Below, piece after piece: positions 1 through 13,400 of a stretch of 64,000 nucleotides of DNA; within the stretch, counting starts at the first letter, position 1; every line of letters begins with the position of its first letter. The DNA comes from Dunaliella salina (lineage: Eukaryota; Chlorophyta; Chlorophyceae; Chlamydomonadales; Dunaliellaceae): NCBI GenBank assembly GCA_002284615.2, contig MU069837.1:170982-234981 (forward strand), given 5' to 3'. A model generated the notes under the pieces. It saw nothing but the letters and a program-made list of their open reading frames with translations. It did not search any database and was not told the DNA's origin. The position numbers were made by a program, and so were the translations under genes.

Positions 1-48
<48 letters not shown>
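1..48. repeat. (GT)n microsatellite
   Basis: An uninterrupted GT dinucleotide run opens the window. It probably lies in the last intron of the gene whose terminal exon begins at 108. Confidence 0.95.
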
Positions 49-49
<1 letters not shown>

Positions 50-107
50 CATGTGTACAGGTGTGTTATGGATGGCTGGATGCACTTGGGTGCACTCAAA
101 CATGCAG

Positions 108-279
108 GCGCGAGTACGGTGGCAGCCTGAGACACCCAGCAGCCTTTAGTGTGCCACCTAGGCGCAGCAGGGAGCTTCACAGGGCAGGCAGGGAGAGTGC
201 TCTCTTTGGGATGCCCCCCTTGCCAGATGATCCTCCTACCTCCGATGAGGACTCTCTGCTAAAATCGTACAGCCGGTAG
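108..279 (+). CDS. 3'-terminal exon of an unrecognised gene (partial)
   Basis: I do not recognise the product. A 3' splice site (CATGCAG) ends at 107. From 108 one base completes a codon, and then an open frame of 56 residues runs to TAG at 277-279. The peptide starts REYGGSLRHPAAF, has an Arg-rich stretch (PPRRSRELHRAGRES) and ends in an acidic/Ser tail (PDDPPTSDEDSLLKSYSR). This composition is normal for a protein C-terminus and unlike the repeats around it. The same frame stays open upstream through the GT run, but that part reads as Val-Cys repeats and is taken as intron. The rest of the gene lies left of the window. Confidence 0.5.
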
Positions 280-2200
280 TGTCTTATGTGGTTTCATGCA
301 TTTGAAGTCTTCCTGAGCTGTATGCTTGCCGGATCCATGATGAATGTAAATAGAATAAGGTAGACAAAGAGATGAATTCCAGCCAGCCTGGGAGTGTGCC
401 CTTCCATTGAGCTTGCTGTCATGGCAAGATGACTTATACCATATGAAGGGCATGAGAGCATATTACCCTGTTGTTGCAATATTGGGCATCACAGGTCCAA
501 AGGCGGCTCTGGGCAAAGACATTGCAGCAGCACCGGACACAAGTGTTACTTGCAGGGGGAAGCTGCTGGTGGTGTGATTGCTCTGGGGCCATTTGTTAGG
601 CACCCACACTACTGCTCCTCGTTGAGGAAAGGGCACTTGAAAAGGAGTCATAAGCTGCTGCTGCCGATATTTCTCTGTGCTCCTTCGGTTGCCTGAATCA
701 AACTCAATGACACCTTGGTTGTGGGTTGCATAGTGATGAATTATTTTAAGAGCATGCTGGTAACACGTGCTTATGCTCGTGCAGGTGAAAAGGGTACATC
801 CTTGCATGTACTTTGCACTGTAGCAAGGGTATTTGGGAAAGCTGCAGATGCAAGGCGAATGAGTATCGCAAATTATGTGCAGCAGTATGTATAAGGGAGC
901 CAGGGAAACTCCTTGACGCGAGGGATTTTTTTACATCCTCTTATTTCAGGCCAAAGCTCCGTAAGTGCGACAGGCTAATTGTTGTGGCCTAGAATTTTGA
1001 ACTACCTTGGAATTCTCTTATCTCTGGTTTCTGTGCGCAATAGCCTACTTGAGTTGGTCCGCGTCGCCTTTCTGTCATGTGATTAATTTTGCTCAGTACC
1101 TCATTTTTTTTTTGTTCATCTTAGGCATCAGATGTCCGCTCAGTTGGCTCATTTCAATGTTTTGCAGGTGTACTTAGCATTTTTTTTTTTGGGTTGGGTT
1201 GCGCGTGCATACGGTTTTGAGGTGTCCCCTCTGCTCGTCCTGTCAAATATGAGGTGGGAAATTTCCTGCAGAGCTTACCCTGAAAGGAGTTTCCGTGCCA
1301 TTTAGTGTGGTGGCTCCAAGCAGACTGGACAGGCTCATAACTAGGGTGACATTGTGGACATGCTTAGAAAGAGTACAGCTCTACTTGCAACAACGGCTCT
1401 TGAGCCAGTTTGGAGCAGGTGTTGGAAGTGAAACTTTCACTTTGAAAGTGAAAAGCTACACAGGGGGTAGACACCCCAAGCTACTAGGAGCGAATGTGGT
1501 TATGTCCCTCCACGGAAAAAATGTTGAACAAGCTGGTGAGGGTGACCCGATGGATACTGGAGCTATTGTATTTGCCAGCTTCGTTTTCCTCTTAATTTCT
1601 AGTAGGAGCTTAGTATCATCGTCGTCCAATTCTTAAGGATACCAGGCTGCTAACCCTTCTTTAAGTTCTCAAAATCCCTCATCAATTTGGGCCCGTGTGT
1701 CGCCCATTTGTGTAAGGTGCAAATCTGCAGGTAGCCTAAAGAAGCTGAAGGCCTGTCCAAACTTCACTCGTCAGCCTTACATTAAAATAGAGGAGGTGCT
1801 TGTAAACAAGGATGCATCATGTTGTTTTGATTCTTGAAAATGAGCACATTTTTAAGCAGGGTTGGGTCGTTTGAAGGTTTGACAAAATAAAGTCGCCAAT
1901 TATGCGGAAAAATTCGAAATTCGACGCATTAAGCAAACGCATGGTTTCCTGGCAGGCAAGGGACTGGGAAGGGGGTAGCACCACCCCCAGCCTCCCCCTA
2001 CCCCCTTGCCTTCCTTTCCCCCCTTTCCCTAAGTATTTTGACATTAGGTGACAAGGTAAGTTTTAGTCTTCAGCCATGAAGTCTGGCTGCTAAGCTTTCC
2101 CTAGAAAAGCAAGTGAATGCAGTATAACACAGGCAGGGGAAAAGACACAGGTAAAAAGCAAACATGTAAAAAAAAAGGAACACGGCAGTGTCTGCATCCT
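280..2200. other. Gene-poor stretch, probable 3' UTR then intergenic
   Basis: No exon chain or recognisable protein could be read on either strand. Several open frames exist (for example 1295-1636 plus, 463-807 minus), but they have no family signature and no consistent splice sites. Short poly-T runs occur near 1105-1190. Confidence 0.5.
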
Positions 2201-2415
2201 CCTCCGGGAGGGGATTCAGGGCCTATTTACAACAGTTGGGTATTGGGTAATTAAAATTCCAGGAATAGCGATTACCCAAGAATTGCGTTTACAAACCTGG
2301 GTAATTTTCTTAGGTAACCCGAAAAAGAAATTCGCATTTTTGAATTTCTCTTACCCGACCGCCCCCCCCCCAGGAGTAATTAGAAATTCAGAAATTCCCC
2401 TCCCGGAGGACCATC
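2200..2415. repeat. Small inverted-repeat element (MITE-like)
   Basis: A GC-rich box containing CTCCGGGAGGGGA near 2203-2220 recurs as its reverse complement near 2390-2412. The ~170 bp between is AT-rich with repeated gggtaatt/aattaccc motifs. A half-related segment lies at 2640-2760. The structure resembles a short non-autonomous DNA element; no target-site duplication could be confirmed. Confidence 0.35.
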
Positions 2416-3284
2416 TGTTGAAGCTTCTGAGAGCCTTCTGAGTTTTCAAAGATGGCATGCAAGGCCTGTCTTGGCCTGCATGCGCACTGCAGGCATGTTT
2501 GACCGGAAGGAAGCTTCAGGTACAGATGTCAGCGGACCTCCCAGCACTTCCCAGGAATGACCCAATAACATCAAAATGCCTACAGCATGGCATCTCTCAC
2601 AAGCAAGCGGAGTTTCAGAACACCGCTCTGAAGAATTACCCAGGGTCGTAAACGCAAAGTTGGGTAATTTTTGATGTACTTTTAAATTGAGAATTACCGA
2701 ATTTCAAAATTCGCGAATTACCCGATTCCGGTTGAAAATTCTCCCTAAGGGAGGTTTCTGTCCCTTTTTTGTCAAGGGGTTTAAAATTGGATGGATTCCA
2801 CTTTTAAAATGCTTCAAAAATGATAAAAATGCAAATTCGCCAAGGATTTAAAATCAGCGAATGACCCAACCCTGAAAGGTTATGCATTGAACGGAATTCA
2901 AATGAGGGACCACGTTGTTGGGGAAGTTTTTGGGAGAAGCATGAAGGCGTTTTTTGCTAAGATTACCCGACGAGCATGCTGTTCATCCCGAACATGAAGA
3001 ACCACATTGCACAAGTCATAAACAGGAAAGACACCAACATCAAAGTAAGTAACCTGCTCGATTGTCCATATGCCACAATCCATGGCGAGTCATGTTGGGC
3101 ACCAATCGTCAGTTAAGGTGAAGCACACTCCTTGGCGCTTGCCTTGAGGCATTGGAGGAGATTTGGGTTTATCCTGAGGGTCGGATGGGGCATAAGAAAA
3201 CAGAAATGTATACATGTGTTTATGTTCAAGAGGCAGGAAAAGATGCTATAAACCCAGAGGGAGTCAGCTGGCCAATTTGACATG

Positions 3285-3535
3285 CTCTTTCCCAACTTTC
3301 TTTCTAAAAATTACAATGCCAACCATTTTGATTTTCAAAGATATTGCATCCACCAACAATTGGAGGACCCCAGATCATTCCCCCGGCCTCAGATCACCCA
3401 AAAGCGGCCCACAGCTCCACCCTGGGACCATTTTTCACCCCCAAATTGTTTCTCATAAGTCTGATATGATATGCTAGAATCCTGCTTATCCAAAATTAGG
3501 AAAGGAGGAGGTCAAATTTTGACCTTTTTGGCACC
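3285..3535 (+). repeat. Dispersed repeat family A, partial copy
   Basis: This stretch shares a long colinear similarity with 45610-45890, 49990-50240 and 52850-53110. Shared landmarks are a ...CCCAGATCA...CTCCACCCTGGGACC... block and a GGAGGTCAAA...GACCTTTTTGGCACC block. It is non-coding and is one of at least six copies in the window. Confidence 0.75.
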
Positions 3536-3579
3536 TCTTTGCCACAGGCTTTGCAAGAGGATAAAAAAATAAAGTAGTG

Positions 3580-4235
3580 GACGTAATGTCAAAATTCTCG
3601 ACGGGAGGCCCAAAAGGACCACCCACCCCCCCTCCCCCCCAAATACTGCCCCCCTCCCCACAATAAGGGTACCAATCTGCTCCTTTTTTTAAATAGCTAT
3701 CAATCTGTATACTCATCACAATCAAACATTGAGTTTGAGCAGAGTTATTGGGCAAAAACTGGTGAACGGACGCCCATGCAAACCTGCCCTTCCAGGCACC
3801 CACAACTGGCTTGCAAGTCCAGTTTAAAAACTGCCCTTCGGACTTCACCATGCAAGGATGTATTATACATTGTCACTGTCATGGAAGTTTGGATTTGTTT
3901 GCTGCATGTGTGCCTTCACACCCCCGGCAACCTATGCCCATGCGCATGTGGCACTGACTCTGATCCATGCAGCACGGAGACTCCTGCTTTTTCCCAATTT
4001 CCTTAAAGAGGGTGCCAATCGACAGTTCTCAAGCTCAGGAATCCATTGATATATTTATAACTCTGAGAAAGTGGCTCAGAAAAATTCTGGAGGGGAGGTC
4101 CCAAAAAGTCCAGACCCCCTCGAAGGACTACCCACCAACCACCCTCTTCAATTGGACCCATATATATACCAATCAATAGCTCTCGGCCGCAGGATTCTGA
4201 ATATGTAGTTTTTATTCGGACTGACACATGACGTC
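3580..4235 (+). repeat. Dispersed repeat family B, copy 1
   Basis: This copy is colinear with 27990-28650. Landmarks in order are a C-rich start, GGTACCAATCTGCTCCT, GCAGAGTTATTGGGCAAAAA, CCTTCCAGGCACCCACAACT and TTGGACCCATATAT. About 650 bp, non-coding. Confidence 0.75.
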
Positions 4236-5050
4236 CAAAAGTTATGCAGAGTGGTGCCTCCTGGGCGTTCGCAAGATTTTCCCTCTAAGGAGTATGGCTG
4301 AAACTCTGCATCTCACCAAACACTAGGTCTTTTCCAGTGCTTCTTTTAAGCTTTTTGGAAAACCTCAATTTCATGTCTGGCTCCAAAAGGGGCATCTCAG
4401 AAATCTGCATTTCATGTCTTTTTCTCACACTCGCCGGGAGGCCGCAGGTATCAGAGAAAGTGAGATGCAAAACTTCCTTGCAGATTTAAACACTGTTCCC
4501 CCCCCAAAAAAACAATCTGTATCTACTTCACTCCACGGTGCTTCTTAGCGCTGAGCCATTCCCCAATGGCAGCTACGTATGGGAATGACTCCACACCAAA
4601 CTCTCTGCTGCTGACCTAATGGGCTTTCACTGTCTGTGCCCGGCACTGGAAGGTCGCATCACACAAGCTGCATCCTGCCCTGTGCTTGCCATCTTCACCT
4701 GCCCCTTTGTTCACAAGCCAGTGCTGGCGGTGTGGCTGTCCCTTAGGAGGCTCTTCTTTGTACCACTTTTTCTGGAACTTGTTGGTTGAGCCCACGGCAC
4801 CCAGCTCCAGCTTGTATGCCCCATCACTCTAACCCCTTTTGACCCTTGCCTTCTTGTTCGGATTTGATGATTTATCACCACTCATTTGTGGAAGCCAAAG
4901 AAAATTTTAAGATCTGGACTCAAGAGCTGCTATTTTCCACCTTTGATGGGCACCCTTCCAGGCCTCGAAAGGACCTTTGAGGGCTTTGAGGGAGGGGAGG
5001 TCTCTCTGTCACACCGAAAGTCTGCTGCAACGAGCAACTGCTGCACAGGG
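4236..5050. other. Gene-free stretch
   Basis: No supported gene. A short match to family A (a 'cactaggtctttt' block near 4320) is present. Confidence 0.45.
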
Positions 5051-5270
5051 TTATTGGTCTGTCATGGTCAAGTGTGTGAGGTGTGACCTGTATTTTGGTG
5101 GGACTTTTCCATGGACTCCCTCTCTTATTTATCCTCCCTGTGGAGCATCCTTCTGAGTATTGGCGCATTTCTTTTCATCCCTGGCCATGTGCCAGGGGTG
5201 TTACTCTTGATGTAATGCAAGCCTGGTCGGCCGGTCTGCCTCTTGTCTGCCCTCTTCAGTATCTCTGGTG
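5050..5270 (+). repeat. Dispersed repeat family C, partial copy
   Basis: This resembles 29195-29410 and the reverse complement of 31360-31550. It shares GAGGTGTGACCTGTATTT, a TCTCTTATT block, and a TCCCTGGCC...GTGCCAGGGGTG...GATGTAA block. Non-coding. Confidence 0.65.
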
Positions 5271-5379
5271 ATGTGCAGCCATGCCAGCACTCAAGCAACA
5301 TCAGCAAAGCAAGACACAAGCTGAAGCTCAAGCCAGGCTGCACAACACCAGAGATACTGAAGAGGGCAGACAAGAGGCA
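5238..5379. repeat. Long inverted repeat (stem ~35 bp, spacer ~70 bp)
   Basis: The segment at about 5238-5272 (ctgcctcttgtctgccctct...) returns as its reverse complement at about 5343-5378, essentially perfectly. A transcript would fold into a stable hairpin. It lies at the end of the family C copy. Confidence 0.8.
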
Positions 5380-5544
5380 GGATACTGCACTGAAGACACT
5401 GTTTTGGCTGCGTCAGTTTCTCAGCCTGACATCTCCCACGCAGAGGCCCCCGGACACCCCACAGAAGTTGGTTTCATGTCGATGTGAAAAATCGGAAAAG
5501 CCTGTTTTCATGTTGATTCGACACGTATGTCGGGTTAAGAGAAG

Positions 5545-6370
5545 CACTGGTCTTTTCACTCCATTTTTTTTTGCAGTCATATTCTGTTATTACAAGGACT
5601 TCAAATTGTATGCGTTGCTAGGGTGAACAATCGGTCCAATGATGGTAGGACTGAGCCTTCAACCCAACCTAGCAACCTTTAAGCGTTAACATTAAACCTC
5701 ATCCATGAACCTCACCCAAACACCCTCAAATAAGAGTGTTGACCCTTAACATTAATCTCAAACATTAACCTCAAACGTCAACCTTGAATAAATGGGCGTG
5801 TCACCTTGCATGGTCATTCTGGTTTGATAACCTTCTAAATAATTTTCAAAGTTATTCCGTGTCCCAAATGCTGAATTCAAGAACTCTAAACCAGAAACCC
5901 GTATCGAGTGCGCAACCATGTATCTGCGCTTTGGATACATAAAACTTATATTTGGTAAGTCATAAAGCCATCCTGCGTCTCAAATACCGCATTGCGGATG
6001 GTCCGTTTGGAAGGGGTCGACTACTTTTAGCATCGTCCCACCGGAGTGCGCCTAAACAGTTAATCAGGGATCGTTCTACCTAAAAGAAAGAGCGTCCGCT
6101 GTTCCTTAGTTCTATGCTCAAATGTCATGCATGTCAAAGTTACGTTCGCCAAGTCCAATCGGCGGTAGCAGATTGTTCCAAAAAACTAAAAAAGATCACC
6201 TGATTAGTACAGTAGGCAGTCAGGAATGGAGATTTGAACGTAAAAAACTAGGGTTCACGCCAGGCTAATTAGGCATGTGTGCCCCAACTGGCAGTTTACA
6301 AACTTTAATGCAGCAGACACCAAAGAGGCCCAAGCTTATTAACTGCCAGTTGAGGCACACATATGCAGGG
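5545..6370 (+). repeat. Dispersed repeat family A fragments with terminal hairpin
   Basis: 5545-5640 matches the family A 'gtcttttcactccatttttt' block. 6230-6370 matches the 'actagggttcacgcc' end of the family. The arm at 6271-6294 (gcatgtgtgcc..aactggcagtt) is complementary to 6341-6366. The stretch between these fragments (5640-6170) shows no gene. Confidence 0.6.
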
Positions 6371-7439
6371 AGCATGCAAAAACACCTACATTTGGGCCTC
6401 GGCTGACCCCCTCCAATGTAACCCTCTCCTTTCCAGAAAAAGAAGGTGGGGAAGCAAGATCACTGGCATCCAGATTGCATTGCCGTGCCATTCAAATATT
6501 AACATGTCAAAGTTACGTTTGCCATGTCCGATCGGTGGTAACTGATCATTCCAAAGCATTATTGATTTGAAATATGCTCTTCATTTTTAGGGGACTCCGA
6601 GGGCTGAGGTTCACAATACGTGTGTTGAGACCAGAAGAAGGTGGGTAAGAGCGTCCAGGAGCATGGCTAAGCTTCCAGATCCCCATTGGCTCTACCTCTG
6701 GTTCTTATGTAGCTGTTGAACAAACGATTTACACAGTGAGACTCACCGTTTCATTCAAACTCATGCATTTCTTTCATCTGCCACAGCCAAACTAACTGGC
6801 TGAAGGTCAGATCCCTCATACAAAGCATCGTGATGGAGGTCTGAGAGCCTTGCGCTCAGGACCTTGCAAGCTTATAATTCAGGCACCTTTCCTTAATGCA
6901 AGCGGCTCCTGGCCTGCCTAAACTTCTCTAATCCATGTAAGTTGATCAGCATGGTTGTTTAGTGATTTCTAACTGACTTAATGCAGAAGAAAATGCGGAT
7001 AAGACAAAGACCATGTGATCTGTAAAGCGGAAAATATAAACTTGCCCATCAGCACAGTTCAGAATCGGAACAGGATAGGTTGCTGTGGCGTGCAGCGGCT
7101 TTGATGTGTAGCGCAGGCCTCCAATCAGGAGTTCCTGCTCTGAACTGTATTGAGCATTCCGAATACTTGACACTTGAAAGCCAAGAATGTGCAAAAGTAG
7201 ACACTCCTCATGTCCAGGAATCATGAAAGCCGATCAGGACATGCCCTGTAGCCTTTGAAGCCTTGCTGCTTGTTCCTTTTCAGAGCTGTAATGGGATCAG
7301 TGCTGCCTTAATGATTTGCATGGGCATGTGTGGTTCTTCTTCTTGACAGTTAAAACACACTGAATTAACTTTGATCCTCTATCGGATTGAAGAGCACCTG
7401 CCACACAACAGACCCACCCATGCCAACAACACAAAAGAG
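6370..7439. other. Probable 3' flank of the M16-like gene; no other gene seen
   Basis: This lies downstream of the minus-strand M16-like stop codon at 7440-7442 and should include its 3' UTR. No exon chain or known protein was readable, and I saw no clear polyadenylation signal. Confidence 0.4.
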
Positions 7440-10400
7440 TCAAGATCCTAGTGGCACCACGTCAAAGCCAGCTTCCTCCAGCTCTGCCCTCACAGCCTTG
7501 GCATCCGCAACAACAACAGTCACTTGCTGGCTGGGGTGCAGGTGTGCACGAGCTGCGTTTGCAGGGATGTTCCAGCAATAACAATGTTGGGTTCATACGT
7601 GCTGTGCAAGGGCATTAAGTTCAGCGACTGTACTAAAACTAATGAATGAAAACAAAGAAGATCAGTGTTGGTGCATTCGTCTGAAATTGGAATGCAGCAA
7701 GTATCAGCAGCATTTTGAACACCTACTTTGCAGGTTCAATGCATGTAGGACCTCGTCTTGGTTGCATTTTCTTTCCATTTTAAAGTTTCATCATGTTCAA
7801 ACACACTTCACAGTTCCAGCCCAGCAGTCGAGTGATTTGGCTGTTTGCCTTTCCGTGAAAAGACTCCAATCCTGTCGCACCTGCATTCAAAATGTCTGAA
7901 GGCTGTGCGGCTTCCAAGCCTGCCTTGTACAGCAAGAGTTGGTCCCTCGGGAGGCCCAGCAGGTCATAGATCTATACAGGTCCAAAAACAGGAAGACAGA
8001 GTCAGTCTTGATGGCTACATTTTGCTGTAGAAAGGAGAAGTGGCGGTGGCAAACAGAACACAGTCAAGCAAAAAAGCAGGCACTCCAGCTTTTATAAACT
8101 ATAATTAGCAGGGCAAATATGAAGGAACTTTTCAGGGTGCGCGCAAATGTCACGTTGACTCCTCCATTGCTTCTTGCTTAACTCACCAGTGTGCGCACGA
8201 GCAAGGATCTCTTGGAGGAAAAGTCAAACACAAAAGCGTTCAATCTCTGTTCCTTAGCTTCTGCCAGATCTTGCATTGCCGGAGCCTGGAAGAGCAGGTG
8301 CATACAGAATTAGCATGAGACAAACCATCAATCCCAAGAGCTGCCACTCAGTCGTTGGCTTGCATCCTTGCACAAGGGCTGCGCTGACCTTCCCTGTCGT
8401 TCCAGTACTAGCGCTTACCAAAGAGCAAAAAAATCTCAGAAGCGGCTTCATTCAGCTCATAAGCCTTCTGACCTCATAGCAAATGAGGGGCGGTGCGCCA
8501 CAGCGCAAGGATGATGGCAAAAGGGTTTGTTGTGAACAACTTCTTGGCTACCTTGGACATAAGTGACTCCCCCTCCTACCCCCTCCGGGGCTTCTCCCAA
8601 TGTCGTACTAGTGATCGCTGCTCAGGTAAACATGCATTTGAGGCTTTCTTAATGGTGAACACCCGGGCCCCTTTCTTCTTTTTGCTGATGGGATTAAGGT
8701 GTACGTGCAAGCCTTCCTACTGGCCAAAAAAGTACATACATAATACTTCCCAGGGAGACAACAAGAGCATGAGGGGGGCAACAGGTTTACAGGTTTGCAG
8801 GTTTACATGAAAGGAGCCACTCAGTCAAAACGCATGATTGCTGGGCTATGAATTCAAGGGAGACAACCGGAGCATTAGGGGGGCAACAGACTCAACATCA
8901 CTAACCTGAGAAGCTGATGCCGATAGGACTCTACGAAGGCCTTTCAGCAGTGCGCCTGAATGGCAAGTGGGCAGCGATAGATCAGACCAAGGAGGTTGTG
9001 TAGAGTGTGTATGCTCAAGTGCAGTGCACATTTAAAAGCTCAGCAGTGGTCTTGAGGTTAGGACTGGAGGGCTGCAGGGCTGCCCCGAGGGACCATTTTC
9101 ACTGAAACAACCCTGGAGCTATCAGGGCCCATGACAGTAACAACATGAACACATGCAAACGATTAAAAGGAAGGATGGGCCATAACTTTTGCCGTGGCAT
9201 TCACCTCTGAATCCAGGTTGAGTTACTCGGTTTAAGACAGGGGTGGTTGTACCCACGCTGAAGCATTTGCAAAGATACAATCACTGCACATACGCGCACC
9301 TGGCTGTGATGTTTCAGCTTGTGCAATGAAAAGGCCAGGATGGCCTGGCGGTGACTGCCAACCACCTGACACAGAGTAGGCAAGCCCCTCGCGAGAGCGG
9401 AGCTGTTCGAAAGCCAGCCAGAGTAAAGAAGGGAAGGGTAAATAGGTCAAGGGAAGTAATTTTGGATGAAAAACCTTTTGTTCAAGACCAAATCTGCGTG
9501 CAAAGAAGAGGTTCCGGCAACAGAGCGATTGCACATGGATTACGTTTTACAGAAGCAAAGATATGACCTCCAGTCAGGACTTGCAGCCTGCCTGAAGAAG
9601 CATCCCCCCAAGTCAAAGTGGGGATGGCTCATTTGTGTTTGAAAAACATACGCGTACGGCAGATTTGCCATTTCATTCATCTGTTGAGTTTCTTCAGATT
9701 CTCATTAAGTGCATACAATACGCGCCAAAATCAAATTTTAGCAGCATCTAGTACGCATATGAGTCTGCATGAGCCCTGCAAAAGCAAAGTACTAGTCACG
9801 TTCACATGTTGATGGCACTCTCATAGCCGAACATGACCTATCCCTCACATGATGGCCCAGGGGCAGGAGGAACCGCATGTTTTGCTGCAGCGGGATGTGA
9901 GCAAGAGCATTCTTCATTCATGTGAGCAAGAGCATTCTTCATTTATGAGCAAGAGCATTCTTCATTCATGAGAGCATTCTTCGCTCATGAGAGTATTCTT
10001 CATTCATGTCAACGTGAGCATTCTTCATTCATGAGCAAGAGCCTTCTTCATTCATATGCATACCTGATCAAAGAGCGCTCCTCCAAATGAGCTGAGCATC
10101 CCGCCTGTGGAACGCAGTCAAAGACATGCCGAAAGTGCATCGCTGGAATACTATCAGTGCATTGCCTGTACAATGCATGCAAAGGAATGCTGTAAGCGCA
10201 TCGCCTGTGGGACGCGTTCAAAGGAATGCTGTAAGTGCATCACTGGCCAAATAAGGTCTGGACTGGTGCAGCAAGCCCGTTCACATCTGCTTCCTGCCTG
10301 CTTCAAGTCGCCAGATTTCTCATCATTCACCCAACCAAATCAGGTCGTCCCCATGGCTGGTTGACCTAAGTATGGCCAATTACACTTTCAGGCCCTACTT

Positions 10401-13400
10401 CAACCTCTGTGCATGCCCTGAGTGTACCAAATATGTTTCTATGGCCCAAGCATGGAGTTGGGGGATGTTGCCATATGTGGCTTGGAGGCTTTTTCCACCC
10501 ATTTTGAAAAAAGTGAAATTTTGAACTCGCACCGAATGACCAGCGCTCCGAGACTGAGGCTGTTCTTAGGTCGTCTAATCATGCTGCAATGTCAGATCCT
10601 GCGGGGTGCCTTGGGGGAGCGTGCTGATGCGTTGACCCACCGCGACAGATGTGCATTCCGATGCAGGAAGCAATGTTGCATCGTCATTGCTGCGTCCCCT
10701 CGACCTGAGCACATCCTCTGGTGCTGCCCATCATAACGCGCTTATTGAAACTTAAATGAGGCCAACGCCGTGAGAAGGCGTGTGCTTTCAACTGAATTAT
10801 CGGACACAATTTTCGTGTTTCTCATGTGGGACCTCCCAGCGCTGCGTTCCTGAGCGACTTGAGCACATCATCAGGTGCTGCCCAATAAGAGACGTTCATC
10901 GAAGCTTGAATGAGGGGCGCAGGTTGGCTCATTGTGCTGTCAGTGGGGAACTTGTGTGAATTACCAAATTCAAAAATTTGAATTTTGAATTAACAAATTT
11001 TTGCACCTCACCCCGCCCTCTTTACACCTCCTTTAGAGCTGAAAATCAGGTATCCAACGTACTGCTCAGGTCAAGAATGGTGCAGTGAGTGCTGAGATAT
11101 GCTGAACAGCAGTAAATGACTGCTTTTTGCCTAGGAAAGGGCCATCCAGCCATGGGGACGACCATCACCCAAAAGATGTGACCCTAATTGCACAGCATGA
11201 CCTAGACACTGTGTACCTTGCTTAAAGGCTCTGAAACGTCAGCAATGTGGCAAAGGGGATGCCTCAGAATGGAAGCTCTGCCGACATGAAGAACACTTAT
11301 GCATCAAGGTGTACCTCGCACACAGGCTCGACAATATTGCAATCATGCATAAAGCTCGCATCTCCTTCCGACATCTTGCACCCAGGACCACACCTAAGAG
11401 GTCCAGGGAGGTTGCATCTGGATCGTTGAGGGCCACACCCGGCTCAGCGGCAAACACAGAAGCCTGCGTCGCCCCAGGTCGATCCAGGAGGAACACTTTC
11501 CCTGCTAACTGACTCGCAGGAGCAAGCGGGTCTGCAGGCAGCTGCACCTGCAATTCATGAGTCAGTGAGTGGGCGCACCTGTGATTCATGAGTACGTGAT
11601 AAACAAAACTTGTCATTTATCACTGAGTGAGAAAGAAAAGCTGTGATGATAGAGTGAATAAGAACGTGCGCTTGTGATTCATGAGTGACTGAGTGAGTGA
11701 GTGAGTGAGTGAGTGAGTGAGTGAGTGAGTGAGTGAGTGAGTGAGTGGGTGAATGAGTGAGTGAGGAGGTGCACCTGTGGTTCATGAGTGTGTGAATAAG
11801 CGCATCTGTAATGCATGAGTTATTGAGCAGGTGCATTTGTGATCCATGACTCAGTAAGTGCACCTGTGGTTCGTGAGTGAGCGAGTAGCTGGTCTGTGAC
11901 TCATGAGTTGGGTTAAAACGATTGCACAATTGATATTTTATGCTGAGATCGGCAGAGAATGCAAGAGATACCTCTGCGTCGGCACACTTGGGACCTTCAA
12001 ATCTTTGCCGTTCGGAACACTGCAGCTCGAGTCCAACTCAACAACCATAACAAAGACTGGCTAAAGGAATTGGGAGACGCTACACCAGAAGCCACAGAGT
12101 GGAAGCTGAAGGGAGTCAGCAGCCACCCTGTCCTTAATCCCATGCATGCTGACTTGCCAGGTTTCAGTAACTTGGAACACCTCCCATTTGACGAACAACA
12201 CGTCTCTAATATACCCAAGAAATCCACACCTGAGTATCCAAGATATAGACTCGCTACCAAGCCAGTCCAGTACCATCCTCACTCTCGAACTTGCTGACTG
12301 GAGGACATGGCATACTCGAGTGGCAGCTGCCTTGTCTGGAATGGCAAGCAAGATATTGGGGCAAGCGCATACTGCCCACTTCCTGACAGCAAGAACTTCG
12401 TAGAACCAAACAGAACTGGGATTACTAACACCATTACTCAAGCTGGATTGGCAGCAATTGCTACTGCTACCATCACCAAATATGCAAACATTGCATCAGA
12501 CAGCCTCACCTCTTTCAATCAAATACACAAATAACTTCTTTATCCTGAGAAACACCTGAGGCATATCCAAGGGGACGTCCTTGAAAATGATTTCATCTCT
12601 CGTTAGCAACTCTCATACCACAATTCATTTTTATAAAGTGAAAGCTCGTGCTGGCATTGCTGGTAATGAATGTGCAGATGCTATTGCAAAACATCAGGCA
12701 AAACAAGCAAACAACTGCGTGGCAGATACCAAGATCCCTGGTGCAGGTCCTGGCGGAAATCCATACAGACACATTCATTTGTTAGCCAGGGAAGAAAAAA
12801 GAGTGCATGCCGCTGGTACATCCAAAGTTCCCCCGCCTGCCCCCAAGCTCACCTATCTCCCAAATCTTCAAGATGCTCTCAAATTCCACATGCATACTAA
12901 CACAAACTTGGATGCCAACATCAAAACAGGTTACTACTCTTACTATCAAGACTTATTATCGCATGTAGATTAAAAAATCAGCAATGCCTTTAGAAATATG
13001 CCCTACATTTCTGTACCTTTGAAGCGTAACATCCTGCAGTATCGCACAGTCACCCTCTACAACCAAAAGCATGCAGTCCATTAGTTTAGAGGTCTACTGA
13101 CCCAACATGCCCTCTTTCGGGCTGCCGTCAATTGGACAGCGCACTCCACATGCTCTCGGGCTGTCAGGACGATATCATCTCCAACATGAAAACTGAATGC
13201 CATAACATTGCAGGCAGAATGATTACAAAAGCACTCAGCAAAAACCCTGTGGGAGCAGGCCCGGTCTAAACAGACATAGGAAGCGGTTTCAAACTTGCAC
13301 AACACAAGCTCCAACTCTCTACACATGCCTCAAACAGAAATATACCTCAACTCTCTACACATGCCTCAAACAGAAATATACCTAAGTACTTCTTCCTATG

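Noticed and set aside
1295..1636. 113-codon plus-strand open frame
   Set aside because: No recognisable motif, no supporting splice sites, and ends in a low-complexity Ser tail; length is compatible with chance.
9896..10063. Possible CRISPR-like array
   Set aside because: Repeats adjoin without regular unique spacers, unit length varies, and the sequence is a eukaryotic intron.
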